The notes under the pieces: model-generated
Database searches by the model: none
Seen by the model: only the letters and a program-made list of their open reading frames with translations
What the model was told of the DNA's origin: nothing
Translations under genes and position numbers: made by a program
Virus record (IMG/VR): IMGVR_UViG_3300009152_000117
Span: 1 to 34,272 of that record
DNA: 34,272 nt
Reading direction: 5' to 3' (one strand)
DNA from: a virus
Shown: positions 15,159-21,956 of the stretch, piece after piece
How the letters are laid out: each line of letters starts with the position of its first letter
How positions within the stretch are numbered: the stretch's first letter is position 1

Positions 15159-15340
15159 GTAAAATTGAATTAATCAAAGAAACCTTCCCTGATGGGACTG
15201 AAAAATTTTGGATTTATAAAAATGGATTCCCGGTAGATGGTGCTGAAACGGAAACTATGGCACGTATATTGTATAAGACAATATGCAACCGAGAACATAA
15301 GACCATCGAAGTCCTAGAATCAACAACAATCAAATCATGA
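15155..15340 (+). CDS. Small early protein of unknown function (61 aa)
   Basis: The 61-residue protein starts MSKIELIKETFPDGTEKFWIY and ends in a Thr/Glu-rich segment. Near its end the coding sequence carries a sigma-54-like element that could serve the ERF gene downstream. ATGA overlaps at both ends tie it to the operon. No function assigned. Confidence 0.6.
   Translation: MSKIELIKETFPDGTEKFWIYKNGFPVDGAETETMARILYKTICNREHKTIEVLESTTIKS
15256..15273 (+). promoter_or_regulatory. Sigma-54-like element inside a gene, upstream of ERF
   Basis: TATGGCACG-TATA-TTGTA lies inside the 61-aa gene and 64 bases before the ERF start. From TGGCACG to TTGTA it equals the 19283 copy base for base, but the flanking AGTT of the other three copies is missing. 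It may be an internal promoter or a chance match under codon constraint (Met-Ala-Arg-Ile-Leu-Tyr). Confidence 0.35.
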
Positions 15341-15867
15341 AACAAATATCAAAAGCAATTTTAGAGGCTCAGAAAGAAATGGGCAACGCTACGAAAGGAA
15401 GTTCTAACCCTTTTTTTAGATCCAAGTATGCCGACCTTAATTCTATAAGAGAGGCTTGTATGCCAGCACTACATAACCACGGAATAAGTGTTCTTCAACC
15501 TACCGTATATATCGAAGGTAAGAACTTCATTAAGACTATCTTGCTTCACGAATCAGGCGAAACTTTCGAGGGACTTACCGAGATAATATATGCAAAACAG
15601 AATGATGCACAATCACAAGGAAGTGGTATAACCTATGCCAGAAGATATGGGCTTCAAAGTTTGCTTAATATAGGTGCCGAAGATGATGATGGGAACAAGG
15701 CAAGTGTGAAAGCAGAGTCTAAAAACAACTGGGAACTTCTCGAAAAGGAATTTGACTCAAAAATAAACTCCATGACAGAAAAGGACATCGAAAGGGCAAA
15801 GAGTGTAATCGCATTAAAAGAAGATTCATCGTATTCGAAATTACTAAATTATCTAAAATCACTATAA
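15337..15867 (+). CDS. erf: ERF-family single-strand annealing protein
   Basis: The 176-residue protein shows the ERF signatures SKYADL (29-34), the NHGISVLQP block (47-55) and GSGITYARRYGLQSLL (from about 95), followed by GAEDDDGNKA. ERF proteins form rings that anneal complementary single strands during phage recombination and genome circularisation. The C-terminal ~50 residues are helical and more variable, as in relatives. The next genes are an SSB-like protein and an exonuclease, which completes a classic annealing module. Confidence 0.9.
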   Translation: MKQISKAILEAQKEMGNATKGSSNPFFRSKYADLNSIREACMPALHNHGISVLQPTVYIEGKNFIKTILLHESGETFEGLTEIIYAKQNDAQSQGSGITYARRYGLQSLLNIGAEDDDGNKASVKAESKNNWELLEKEFDSKINSMTEKDIERAKSVIALKEDSSYSKLLNYLKSL

Positions 15868-16193
15868 TGAACACCAAAGGAAAATTAATCAAACACCTTC
15901 CGATTCAAACGGGAGAAGGCAAAAAAGGAACTTGGCAAAAAGGGGGATTCATAATCGAAACCACTTTAGGTAAATTCACAAAGACGATTATGTTCAGCAC
16001 TTGGGGCGAACTTGTGGATAGTACTAAGCAAATTACAACGGGAATAAATGTAAATGTAGAATTTGACTTAGAGAGTCGGGAATACAATGGAAAGTATTTC
16101 ACCGATGCTAAAGCATGGAAGGTGGAAGGGGTAGATTCTACTCCTACTCCCGTTAAAAAATCAAATAATAACTCTGACGATTTACCATTCTAA
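15867..16193 (+). CDS. SSB-like protein (DUF3127 type)
   Basis: The 108-residue protein fits an OB-fold single-strand DNA-binding protein. It has KGKLIKHLPIQTGEGKKGTWQKGGFIIET at the front (each strand short), FDLESREYNGKYFTDAKAWKVE in the middle and a disordered tail ending SDDLPF. That ending is the acidic SSB tip that recruits partner proteins. The pattern is that of DUF3127 proteins of Bacteroidota. It overlaps the ERF stop by one base, in agreement with joint expression. Confidence 0.85.
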   Translation: MNTKGKLIKHLPIQTGEGKKGTWQKGGFIIETTLGKFTKTIMFSTWGELVDSTKQITTGINVNVEFDLESREYNGKYFTDAKAWKVEGVDSTPTPVKKSNNNSDDLPF

Positions 16194-16195
16194 CC

Positions 16196-16915
16196 ATGGA
16201 AATTCAAAATAATAGAGTCGGCAATTTCACATCTTCCGAAATATGGAAACTTACAACCACCGGTAAAATAAAAGGTACATTTGGGGTTCCTTACTATTCC
16301 TACATATCTGATAAGAACCACGAGCGTAGAGCATGTAGGTCGCTTCAATCAAACGCTTTCTCTTACCCTACATCATGGGGTAATATCATCGAAAAATATC
16401 TCTTTAATGAATTAGAACTTGAATATACACTATGCTCGTCTGACGTACTTATACATAAAGATATTCCTTTTTGGAAAGGTACTCCCGACATCACAACAGA
16501 AAACTTGGTAGGTGATATTAAATGCCCATTTACGCTTACTTCATTCTGCGACCTTGTAGATATGATGGAAAGTGGCATCGAAGCATTTAAAAAAGATTAC
16601 AGGGAATATTACTGGCAGTTGGTTAGTAACTCAATTTTGACTGGCAGAGATGAAGCAGAATTAATTATCTTTTGCCCGCTGAAATCTGAGCTCCAAAAGA
16701 TAAGAGATTTTGTAGACGGATACGATAGTTTCGATCCTTTCCAATACAAATGGATAATTGACTCTGACGATAGAAAACTTCCTTACCTTATTGACGGTAA
16801 AGGATATGAACGGATAAACAAATTTAGGTTTGTTGTAAGTAAGGAAGATAAGGACTTATTAACAAGCAGAGTAATTTTAGCGGGAAAAGATTTATGGCAA
16901 AGCAAAAAGAAGTAA
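16196..16915 (+). CDS. YqaJ / lambda-type exonuclease
   Basis: The 239-residue protein is a PD-(D/E)xK nuclease. Visible elements: a helical front with TSSEIWKLTTTGK, SYPTSWGNIIEKYLFNELE carrying the conserved Glu, GTPDITTENLVGDIKCPF with the Asp and the D-x-K pair (about 100-117), and EYYWQLVSNSILTG with the conserved Gln/Tyr helix. Such enzymes resect 5' ends to make 3' tails for the annealase. It directly follows ERF and SSB. The C-terminal half is less typical. Confidence 0.8.
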   Translation: MEIQNNRVGNFTSSEIWKLTTTGKIKGTFGVPYYSYISDKNHERRACRSLQSNAFSYPTSWGNIIEKYLFNELELEYTLCSSDVLIHKDIPFWKGTPDITTENLVGDIKCPFTLTSFCDLVDMMESGIEAFKKDYREYYWQLVSNSILTGRDEAELIIFCPLKSELQKIRDFVDGYDSFDPFQYKWIIDSDDRKLPYLIDGKGYERINKFRFVVSKEDKDLLTSRVILAGKDLWQSKKK

Positions 16916-17061
16916 AACCTAAACCCATCAACTACTCTTTAATGTACGGTGATGTATTTATAATCCGAAACGCTGCATTTATAGTATGCAGAATGAAACA
17001 ATCCGAACTATCAGGGCAAGGGCACGACTGGCAAAAGTTCAATATAATACCGAACTATTAA
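16894..17061 (+). CDS. Small protein of unknown function (55 aa)
   Basis: The 55-residue ORF overlaps the exonuclease gene by 22 bases. It begins MAKQKEVKPKPINYSLMYGD and contains VFIIRNAAFIVCRMKQ. It is the last gene of the early operon before a non-coding gap with a promoter. Its compact, basic, partly hydrophobic make-up gives no family. The overlap style supports translation. Confidence 0.5.
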   Translation: MAKQKEVKPKPINYSLMYGDVFIIRNAAFIVCRMKQSELSGQGHDWQKFNIIPNY

Positions 17062-17078
17062 CCTATAGCTAAAATAAA

Positions 17079-17110
17079 TTTGCACAAGTAAAACTAATTC
17101 ACTACTTTTG
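17079..17110 (+). promoter_or_regulatory. Bacteroidota-type promoter (TTTG-N20-TACTTTTG)
   Basis: TTTG (17079-17082) and TACTTTTG (17103-17110) are 20 bases apart, the same geometry as at 6146 and 21383. It lies in the gap after the recombination genes and would drive the replication genes through a leader of roughly 125 bases. Confidence 0.7.
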
Positions 17111-17145
17111 TTTTTTTTATTGATATTATTACATCATAGGGCATT

Positions 17146-17233
17146 ATGATGGTTCACAAAGTAAGCCGAAAGGATTACATATAAGAATAGCCTCTTTTAG
17201 TCATGCCCGACTATTTGGGGCTATTTCTTTTTT
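17146..17233 (+). promoter_or_regulatory. Possible leader-peptide attenuator before the replication genes
   Basis: Inside the leader lies a 12-codon ORF (17146-17184, MMVHKVSRKDYI). It is followed at once by a hairpin: AATAGCC (17186-17192) pairs with GGCTATT (17219-17225), and TAGTC (17198-17202) pairs with GACTA (17209-17213). A TCTTTTTT run follows and the gene starts ten bases later. This is the shape of an attenuator. It may also be a plain terminator or an operator-like palindrome. Confidence 0.45.
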
Positions 17234-17242
17234 AATTACATT

Positions 17243-17938
17243 ATGGCTAAAGATACATTCTATTTCTCACACGATTATAACGCTAGGCAAGATGAGAAAA
17301 TTAAACGACTTATCCGTAAACACGGGATGTTAGGCTATGGTATTTTTTGGTCAATAATTGAAGATTTGTACAATAATACGAACGTATTACGAACGGATTA
17401 CGAAGGTATAGCTTACGAATTACGAGTTGAAACTAACACCTTAATATCAATAATAAATGACTTCGATTTGTTCTGTTTTGAAGGTGAAATGTTTGGTAGT
17501 GAATCTATCGAAAAGAGGCTAAAGGAACGTAACGAAAAAAGTAAAAAAGCAATAGATTCTATAAATGCTAGATGGGAGAAACATAGACTGAGTAAAGGAA
17601 GTGATACGAACGTATTACAAACGTATTACGATAGTAATACTATAAAGGAAAGGAAAGGAAAGGAAATAAAGGAAAGTATAGATGGGCGAAAATTAAAATT
17701 TTCTTCCACCCTAAAACCTTTTTTAGAAATTTACGGTAAAAAGTTATTGAATGAATTTTACGCCTACTGGACAGAACCAACCCAATCTGGAAATAAATTT
17801 AAAAAAGAACTAGAACGAACTTGGGATGTGAAGCGAAGATTGGATGTATGGAGTAGAAATTCATCTAAATTTGAAAAACCAATAATATCGGCACCATCTT
17901 TGAAGCCATTTATAAAACCTGACCTATCAAACTTTTAA
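17243..17938 (+). CDS. Replication initiator / helicase loader-like protein (DUF4373 type)
   Basis: The 231-residue protein starts with FYFSHDYNARQDEKIKRLIRKHG and YGIFWSIIEDLYNN, the Lin1244/Lin1753-like (DUF4373) N-terminal winged helix found in phage and plasmid replication proteins. A basic hinge (KERKGKEIKES), encoded by a purine-rich AAGG-repeat stretch, precedes a C-terminal block KLLNEFYAYWTEP...TWDVKRRLDVWSR resembling DnaD/DnaB-loader ends. It stands four bases before the DnaB gene, so it probably loads that helicase at the phage origin. The origin itself was not located. Confidence 0.8.
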   Translation: MAKDTFYFSHDYNARQDEKIKRLIRKHGMLGYGIFWSIIEDLYNNTNVLRTDYEGIAYELRVETNTLISIINDFDLFCFEGEMFGSESIEKRLKERNEKSKKAIDSINARWEKHRLSKGSDTNVLQTYYDSNTIKERKGKEIKESIDGRKLKFSSTLKPFLEIYGKKLLNEFYAYWTEPTQSGNKFKKELERTWDVKRRLDVWSRNSSKFEKPIISAPSLKPFIKPDLSNF

Positions 17939-17941
17939 AAA

Positions 17942-19282
17942 ATGGAAGTAGAAAAATCAATAATCGGCTCAATCATTTTAGACAAAAATGCAATGTCGGA
18001 GGTATCAGACTTTTTAAAGCCCGAAATGTTTGTTGATCCCGCTTTAAAAACGATTTATTCAGTTTGTTACAGAATGGCACTTTTAAGCGATCCAATCGAC
18101 TTAGTTACACTAACACACCAACTAAGGGTAGATAGTTCCTTAGAATCGATAGGAGGGGCTTATTTTGTAACATCCTTGACAGATAGATTAGTTTCAGTTG
18201 CGAATATTTCATTTTACGGTAGAATTGTGCAAGAAAGATACCTACTTCGGGAGGTCGCCAAAATTGCTAAATTAACAGAACTTTTAACTTTAGAAACAGA
18301 TGCCGACTGTTTTGAAATTTTAGAGGGATTAGATAGAAAGATTTACGACCTTACAAAAGATAGTTCTACTAGGCAAGTACAATCAATTAATGACCTATAT
18401 CAAAAGCAAATTAAATCGATTGACAATAGGAAGGAAGGCATTTTAAGCGGGATAATGACAGGGCTTAGATGTGTTGACTCTGTTTTGATGGGAATAAAAG
18501 CTCAAAACTTAGTAATAATTGCTGCAAGGCCTGGACAAGGGAAGACGGCTTTCGCTTTATCGGCAGCACGGAATATCTCAATGGGTAATATTCCAGTTGG
18601 TTTTTTGTCGATGGAGATGTCAAGTGAAGAACTATGCAACAGATTCACTGCTTTAAATTCTAGTATCCCGCTGGACTATCTCACAAATAAAACCGTAAAA
18701 GGGGCTTACTTTGACAGAATGATGGAGGCTACTGTGCAAGTAAAGAATACAAAACTATACATTGATGATTCACCTTCCTTGAGTGTGATGCAAGTACGAA
18801 ATAAGGCACGTAAAATGATTATAAAGTACGGGATTAAGTTATTGATAGTTGATTATTTAGGTTTAATGAAGCCTGAAGGAGGTAAGAACAGAACGAAGGA
18901 AAATGAGGTAAGCGAAATTTCAGCGGGGTTAAAATCTATCGCCAAAGAGTTAAATATACCAATTATAGCCCTTTCTCAATTGAGTAGGAAGGTAGAGGAG
19001 CGACCAAGTAAAGAGCCACAACTTAGCGACCTAAGAGATAGCGGAAGTATTGAGCAAGATGCTGATATTGTTATTTTCTTGATGCGACCTGAGTATTATT
19101 CAATGAATGTAGAAGTGCCAGGAGAAACAAACATCTACATTGCTAAGCACCGAAATGGAAGCACTGGAAGTGTAAAGGCAAAGTTCACCCCTGAGCTAAC
19201 TAAATTTTCAGACATCCAAACGGAGTACCAAACTGATTATTCAGTATATGGTAGTGATGTCGAAAATAAAGATTTATTTTAG
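17942..19282 (+). CDS. dnaB: Replicative DNA helicase, DnaB family
   Basis: The 446-residue protein has the DnaB N-terminal domain (EKSIIGSIILDKNAMSEV...DPIDLVTLTHQL) and the RecA-like motor. Walker A is ARPGQGKTAFAL (about 197-208), followed by GFLSMEMSSEEL. Walker B is LLIVDYLGLM (about 300-309), followed by IIALSQLSRKVEERPSKEP and LRDSGSIEQDADIVIFL. It unwinds DNA at the replication fork. Its length matches family members. The TAG stop directly adjoins a sigma-54-like element that begins the first cassette region. Confidence 0.95.
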   Translation: MEVEKSIIGSIILDKNAMSEVSDFLKPEMFVDPALKTIYSVCYRMALLSDPIDLVTLTHQLRVDSSLESIGGAYFVTSLTDRLVSVANISFYGRIVQERYLLREVAKIAKLTELLTLETDADCFEILEGLDRKIYDLTKDSSTRQVQSINDLYQKQIKSIDNRKEGILSGIMTGLRCVDSVLMGIKAQNLVIIAARPGQGKTAFALSAARNISMGNIPVGFLSMEMSSEELCNRFTALNSSIPLDYLTNKTVKGAYFDRMMEATVQVKNTKLYIDDSPSLSVMQVRNKARKMIIKYGIKLLIVDYLGLMKPEGGKNRTKENEVSEISAGLKSIAKELNIPIIALSQLSRKVEERPSKEPQLSDLRDSGSIEQDADIVIFLMRPEYYSMNVEVPGETNIYIAKHRNGSTGSVKAKFTPELTKFSDIQTEYQTDYSVYGSDVENKDLF

Positions 19283-19300
19283 TTTGGCACGTATATTGTA
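19283..19300 (+). promoter_or_regulatory. Sigma-54-like element before the first island
   Basis: TTTGGCACG-TATA-TTGTA follows the dnaB stop. It probably drove the DnaA-C-like gene (20591) before cassettes were inserted, and would now read through island I. Just downstream is a palindrome, ATTCGCGAAT (19312-19321), and a nine-codon ORF (19350-19379) that ends at the first attC-like site. The gap 19301-19492 has no larger gene. Confidence 0.55.
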
Positions 19301-19378
19301 TGATGATAGTCGATTCGCGAATTGCGAAGTAACCATATAACTTGACAAATGGATTTAAAAAGTAAATTTATTACTTGA

Positions 19379-19476
19379 CACTAACGTTTTGCAGCTTTAA
19401 GAAGTGGCTGCCTAAAAATTACTTCATTTGACAAACAATGCTTATGGCAGCCATTTTTTAAAGGTGCTGTTAGCGG
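19379..19476 (+). repeat. attC-like hairpin 1
   Basis: Left arm CACTAAC-GTTTT-GCAGCTTTAAGAAG, right arm TTTTTTAAAGGTGCTGTTAGCGG. The central stem TGGCTGCC (19405-19412) pairs perfectly with GGCAGCCA (19446-19453). The left side carries extra unpaired bases after TAAC, as attC sites do between R and L boxes. There is no gene in the loop. Confidence 0.6.
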
Positions 19477-19492
19477 TAGTTATTTTAAGATT

Positions 19493-19810
19493 ATGGAAAT
19501 AAAAATGCCTTTAAGAAGTGCTTCGATTGATGCAACAATAGAAGATTTTAATGAAAAAGCGGAAGTTTATGTTTTTTCGGACACACACGATTTGTTAGTT
19601 TATAAAAACAATGAAGAAGAAATGGACGATACTACTATTTTTTCAATGTGGATTAATTGCGGAAAAGACAAACAAAAAGCAATAATGTTTGATGTTGAAA
19701 TTGATGAGCTTGAAGAATTTGCAAATGCAATTTTAAAACAAATAGAGATTGTCCGCAAAAACTATTCAGAACAAATTAAATTTCAAACGGATAAAGGGTG
19801 TCGTGTATAA
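19493..19810 (+). CDS. Cassette protein of unknown function (105 aa)
   Basis: The 105-residue acidic protein begins MEIKMPLRSASIDATIEDFNE and contains YVFSDTHDLLVYKNNEEE, TIFSMWINCG and a C-terminal helix VEIDELEEFANAILKQIEIV. It looks like a small alpha/beta protein without membrane segments. It lies wholly between the start box GTTAGCGGT and the end box ACCGCTAAC of one cassette. Cassette genes of this type are mostly orphan proteins. I do not recognise a family. Confidence 0.6.
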   Translation: MEIKMPLRSASIDATIEDFNEKAEVYVFSDTHDLLVYKNNEEEMDDTTIFSMWINCGKDKQKAIMFDVEIDELEEFANAILKQIEIVRKNYSEQIKFQTDKGCRV

Positions 19811-19812
19811 TT

Positions 19813-20191
19813 ACCGCTAACGTTTTGCAAATAGGCTTAGGTTTTTAAACAGTAAATGAATGAACGAATCAATTACAAAGGAAATAGTAAAAGAAGCAAT
19901 GAGAATTACATCAAAAGAAGTAACACCGCCATTGTGTGTAAGGTTAGGATTAGTTAAAAAAGAAAATAAAATGGAAACAATTTTAGATGCTGTAAAAATG
20001 GTAGCCGTTAATTTTGCGGAATGGTTATCAAAAAACGAATGGAAGAAAAAGGCAAAAACTCACCCGAAACATATAGGTAAATATTGGTCGGATATTCATT
20101 GTGAGTATAAGACTATTAATGATTTATACGAAATGTTTTTGGTTGACGAGCGCAGGCGTTTAAAAACTTGAGCCTATTTGCTGTTATAAGC
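19813..20191 (+). repeat. attC-like inverted repeat 2, with an ORF in the loop
   Basis: GCAAATAGGCT (19827-19837) pairs with AGCCTATTTGC (20171-20181), and TTTTTAAA (19842-19849) with TTTAAAAA (20159-20166). The outer boxes are GCTAAC-GTTTT and CTGTTATAAGC as in the other sites. The arms are 375 bases apart and enclose a 103-aa ORF, far larger than ordinary attC loops. It may be a normal site whose loop gained a gene. Confidence 0.6.
19860..20171 (+). CDS. Protein of unknown function inside an attC-like loop (103 aa)
   Basis: The 103-residue basic protein (MNESITKEIVKEAMRITSKE...) contains TPPLCVRLGLVKKENK, NFAEWLSKNEWKKKAKTHP and TINDLYEMFLVDERRRLKT. It looks mostly helical. The ORF fills the loop between two inverted-repeat arms and its last codons lie within the right arm. 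The start at 19860 is the first in frame after the left arm; Met near residue 38 is an alternative. I do not recognise a family. Confidence 0.55.
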   Translation: MNESITKEIVKEAMRITSKEVTPPLCVRLGLVKKENKMETILDAVKMVAVNFAEWLSKNEWKKKAKTHPKHIGKYWSDIHCEYKTINDLYEMFLVDERRRLKT

Positions 20192-20227
20192 TGGGGCTTT
20201 GGCCGTGTGTCGGCTTGTGTGGCACTT

Positions 20228-20365
20228 GCTTATAACGTTTTGGCGGTTGGCGTTCGTTGCCGACTTTGGAACACAAAACTTTAACTTTAAAAATAAATTT
20301 GATATGGAACACAAAACTTCAATTAACCAAGAAAACGGCAATGACGCTAACCGCTTGTTAGCGGC
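20228..20365 (+). repeat. attC-like hairpin 3
   Basis: GCTTATAAC-GTTTT-GGCGGTTGGCGTTCGTTGCCG on the left pairs, with few mismatches, with CGGCAATGACGCTAACCGC (20336-20354) and the GTTAGCGGC end box (20357-20365). The loop contains GGAACACAAAACTT twice (about 20268 and 20306). The second copy includes the start region of the next ORF, so gene and hairpin overlap. Confidence 0.6.
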
Positions 20366-20492
20366 TGCTGCTTCTTGGTGGAACGGATTAAGCGTATTTA
20401 AAAGAGAATTATACATTGGTAGGCATTATGCTGATGACACTCCGACAAATGATAAAATTAATACACTTTACAAAATGTATAATGATTGGTAA
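20304..20492 (+). CDS. Cassette protein of unknown function (62 aa)
   Basis: I choose the ATG at 20304 (62 aa). Longer versions would start inside the left arm of the hairpin and translate it. The protein starts MEHKTSINQENGNDANRLLA, then AAAASWWNGLSVFKRELYIG and TPTNDKINTLYKMYNDW. The SWWNGLS helix followed by a charged C-terminus resembles short phage or cassette proteins of unknown role. Its first 20 codons lie within the hairpin, so gene and recombination site share sequence. Confidence 0.5.
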   Translation: MEHKTSINQENGNDANRLLAAAASWWNGLSVFKRELYIGRHYADDTPTNDKINTLYKMYNDW

Positions 20493-20525
20493 AATGAAGA
20501 TTTGGAGCAGGTCAGCAGTTGCAGC

Positions 20526-20582
20526 TAACACGTGAGTTACGACAATTGCCCAATATAAAAATAGGGGGAAACAAATTAAAAA
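20526..20582 (+). repeat. 57-bp direct repeat, copy 1 (end of island I)
   Basis: It begins TAACACGTGAGTTACG and ends in an A-rich leader just before the ATG of the next phage gene. It differs from copy 2 (26091-26147) at two of 57 positions. It carries the likely ribosome-binding region (AGGGGG about eleven bases into the A-rich part). One frame is open and runs into the downstream gene. Confidence 0.85.
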
Positions 20583-20590
20583 GAAATAAA

Positions 20591-21010
20591 ATGACAGAAA
20601 TATCAATAATAATCGAAGATATACTTTCTCTAGACGTGGCTAAATTCCTTAAAATTAGCGGGTATAATCCAATCGTAAAGCCATTAACCATCACCAAGTC
20701 TCAGATGGTACTTCATGAAGTGTTATCAGTTATATGCCGAAAGTACAATTTCGAGCAAAGTGATATAATGGGATTCTCACACAAAGCAAAACTTGTAAGG
20801 GTGAGATATATTTTCTTTTACGTATACAAGACTCTATACCCTTATACTACATGGGTGCTTCTCGCTGAATACATGAACAAAAGAAACCATGCTACCATCA
20901 TTCACGGGTTCAACTATATTGATGAAAGGATAAACGGGGCATTCTCCCATACCAAAGAGAACAGGGAGTTTAAGGACGAAGTAAATTCAATAATCAATCT
21001 GTTCAAATGA
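20591..21010 (+). CDS. DnaA C-terminal-domain-like protein
   Basis: I start at the ATG at 20591 (139 aa); an in-frame extension would translate the 57-bp repeat. Residues about 45-115 look like DnaA domain IV: VLSVICRKYNFEQSDIMG, then AKLVRVRYIFFYVYKTL, and the signature KRNHATIIHGFNYI, which in DnaA reads DNA through its helix-turn-helix. There is no ATPase part. It may bind DnaA boxes to help phage replication or to control host DnaA. It is the first phage gene after island I and overlaps the next gene by ATGA. Confidence 0.75.
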   Translation: MTEISIIIEDILSLDVAKFLKISGYNPIVKPLTITKSQMVLHEVLSVICRKYNFEQSDIMGFSHKAKLVRVRYIFFYVYKTLYPYTTWVLLAEYMNKRNHATIIHGFNYIDERINGAFSHTKENREFKDEVNSIINLFK

Positions 21011-21381
21011 AGGAAACTAAAGATATAAAAACCTCGGAATTAAAAAAGAATGCACAGGTAGTATTTAATAAGTTCATTCGTGATAGAGATAAGGAATGTC
21101 AATGTATTTCGTGCGGGGCTTCGGTTCAACAAGCGGGACACTTCTACTCTGCTGGGAAACACAACTCAATGAGATTCAACGAGGATAACGTACACGGGCA
21201 ATGTATCAAATGCAACTATTACGAACACGGGAACCTAATCAAGTACAGAATCGGACTAATAGAAAAGATAGGACTTTCAAGGGTTGAAAGGCTTGATTAT
21301 TTAGCAAGTGATAAGTCTGCATCAAAAAACGATAGATTCTTTTATTTAGAGATTTTGGAAAAGTACGGGGTAAAAAAATAA
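21007..21381 (+). CDS. NinG/Rap-like HNH recombination protein
   Basis: The 124-residue protein shows FNKFIRDRDKECQCISCG with a CxxC pair (Cys33/Cys36), QAGHFYSAGKHNSMRF with the conserved His, and NVHGQCIKCNYYEHGN with the second Cys pair. This is the NinG family, the Rap-type nucleases that process recombination branch points. The protein is shorter than lambda NinG but keeps the zinc/HNH core. It probably works with the ERF/exonuclease set. Confidence 0.85.
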   Translation: MKETKDIKTSELKKNAQVVFNKFIRDRDKECQCISCGASVQQAGHFYSAGKHNSMRFNEDNVHGQCIKCNYYEHGNLIKYRIGLIEKIGLSRVERLDYLASDKSASKNDRFFYLEILEKYGVKK

Positions 21382-21382
21382 A

Positions 21383-21414
21383 TTTGGTAATATCAAAACA
21401 GATAACTAATTTTG
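21383..21414 (+). promoter_or_regulatory. Bacteroidota-type promoter (TTTG-N20-TAATTTTG)
   Basis: TTTG (21383-21386) and TAATTTTG (21407-21414) are 20 bases apart. The ATG at 21420 follows after five bases (TTGCA), almost the same as the 6146 site (TTGAA). It begins one base after the NinG stop codon. Confidence 0.65.
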
Positions 21415-21419
21415 TTGCA

Positions 21420-21956
21420 ATGGATAGCTATCAGGTAATAAATGGACTAGCCAATAACAAAAAGCTAAAAGGAATTGCTTATAAAATAGCTGGTCGGCTA
21501 GGTGACGATTTATGGCAGACTTTATTTCTTATTCTGTGCGATATGCCAAAGTTTAGAATAATTGAACTTTATAAAAATAAATCAATCGAATACTACTGCA
21601 TCAATATCCTTTCAAACGAGTTCCATAATAAAAAGTCCTTATTCTCAAAGGAAACAAGACATCAAATGTATGATGAGGATATCGAAGACTATAAACTACC
21701 ATCATGCGATTACGAAATAGAGAGAGAGAACATTGCCAAGATGGAACGGATAGACTTACAAGAGAATCCTATTTATAGGTTCTTCGCTCAGAGGGTTACT
21801 CAGGATAATTTCTATAAAGTGGAGTTGTTGAGAAGGTGGGCAGAAGGAGAAAGTTATAGGCAGATATCAAAAAGAACAAATATTCCGATGCGTTCCATAG
21901 CCCACGAAATACAAAAGACAATAAATGAACTTAAAGAGCAATGCTTATCTATTTAG
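21420..21956 (+). CDS. Helix-turn-helix regulator, sigma-factor-like
   Basis: I start at the ATG at 21420 (178 aa), five bases after a -7 box; a TTG further upstream lies inside the promoter. The N-terminal part has LGDDLWQTLFLILCDMPKF and IEYYCINILSNEFHNKKS, like region 2 of sigma-70-type proteins. The C-terminal part has LLRRWAEGESYRQISKRTNIPMRSIAHEIQKTI, a clear helix-turn-helix like sigma region 4. It may direct late transcription. Promoter recognition is not shown by sequence alone. Confidence 0.6.
   Translation: MDSYQVINGLANNKKLKGIAYKIAGRLGDDLWQTLFLILCDMPKFRIIELYKNKSIEYYCINILSNEFHNKKSLFSKETRHQMYDEDIEDYKLPSCDYEIERENIAKMERIDLQENPIYRFFAQRVTQDNFYKVELLRRWAEGESYRQISKRTNIPMRSIAHEIQKTINELKEQCLSI

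Larger units (their letters stand above)
19379..20529 (+). mobile_element. Cassette island I (integron-cassette-like array)
   Basis: Three attC-like hairpins separate cassette-like units: 19470-20183 (two ORFs), 20184-20357 (short, no full ORF) and 20358-20529. Cassette ends mirror their own starts: GTTAGCGGT with ACCGCTAAC, GTTATAAGC with GCTTATAAC, GTTAGCGGC with GCAGCTAAC (one mismatch). All ORFs point the same way, with the hairpin downstream, as in integrons. The island sits between dnaB and a phage gene and ends at a 57-bp sequence that also ends island II. No recombinase is present. The link to integrons is my inference from structure. Confidence 0.6.

Noticed and set aside
17640-17680. 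AAGG-type purine repeats
   Set aside because: They encode the basic hinge (KERKGKEIKES) that is usual in this replication protein family, so no separate repeat function is needed.
20199-20303. Upstream extension of the 62-aa cassette protein
   Set aside because: It would begin at a TTG and translate the left hairpin arm.
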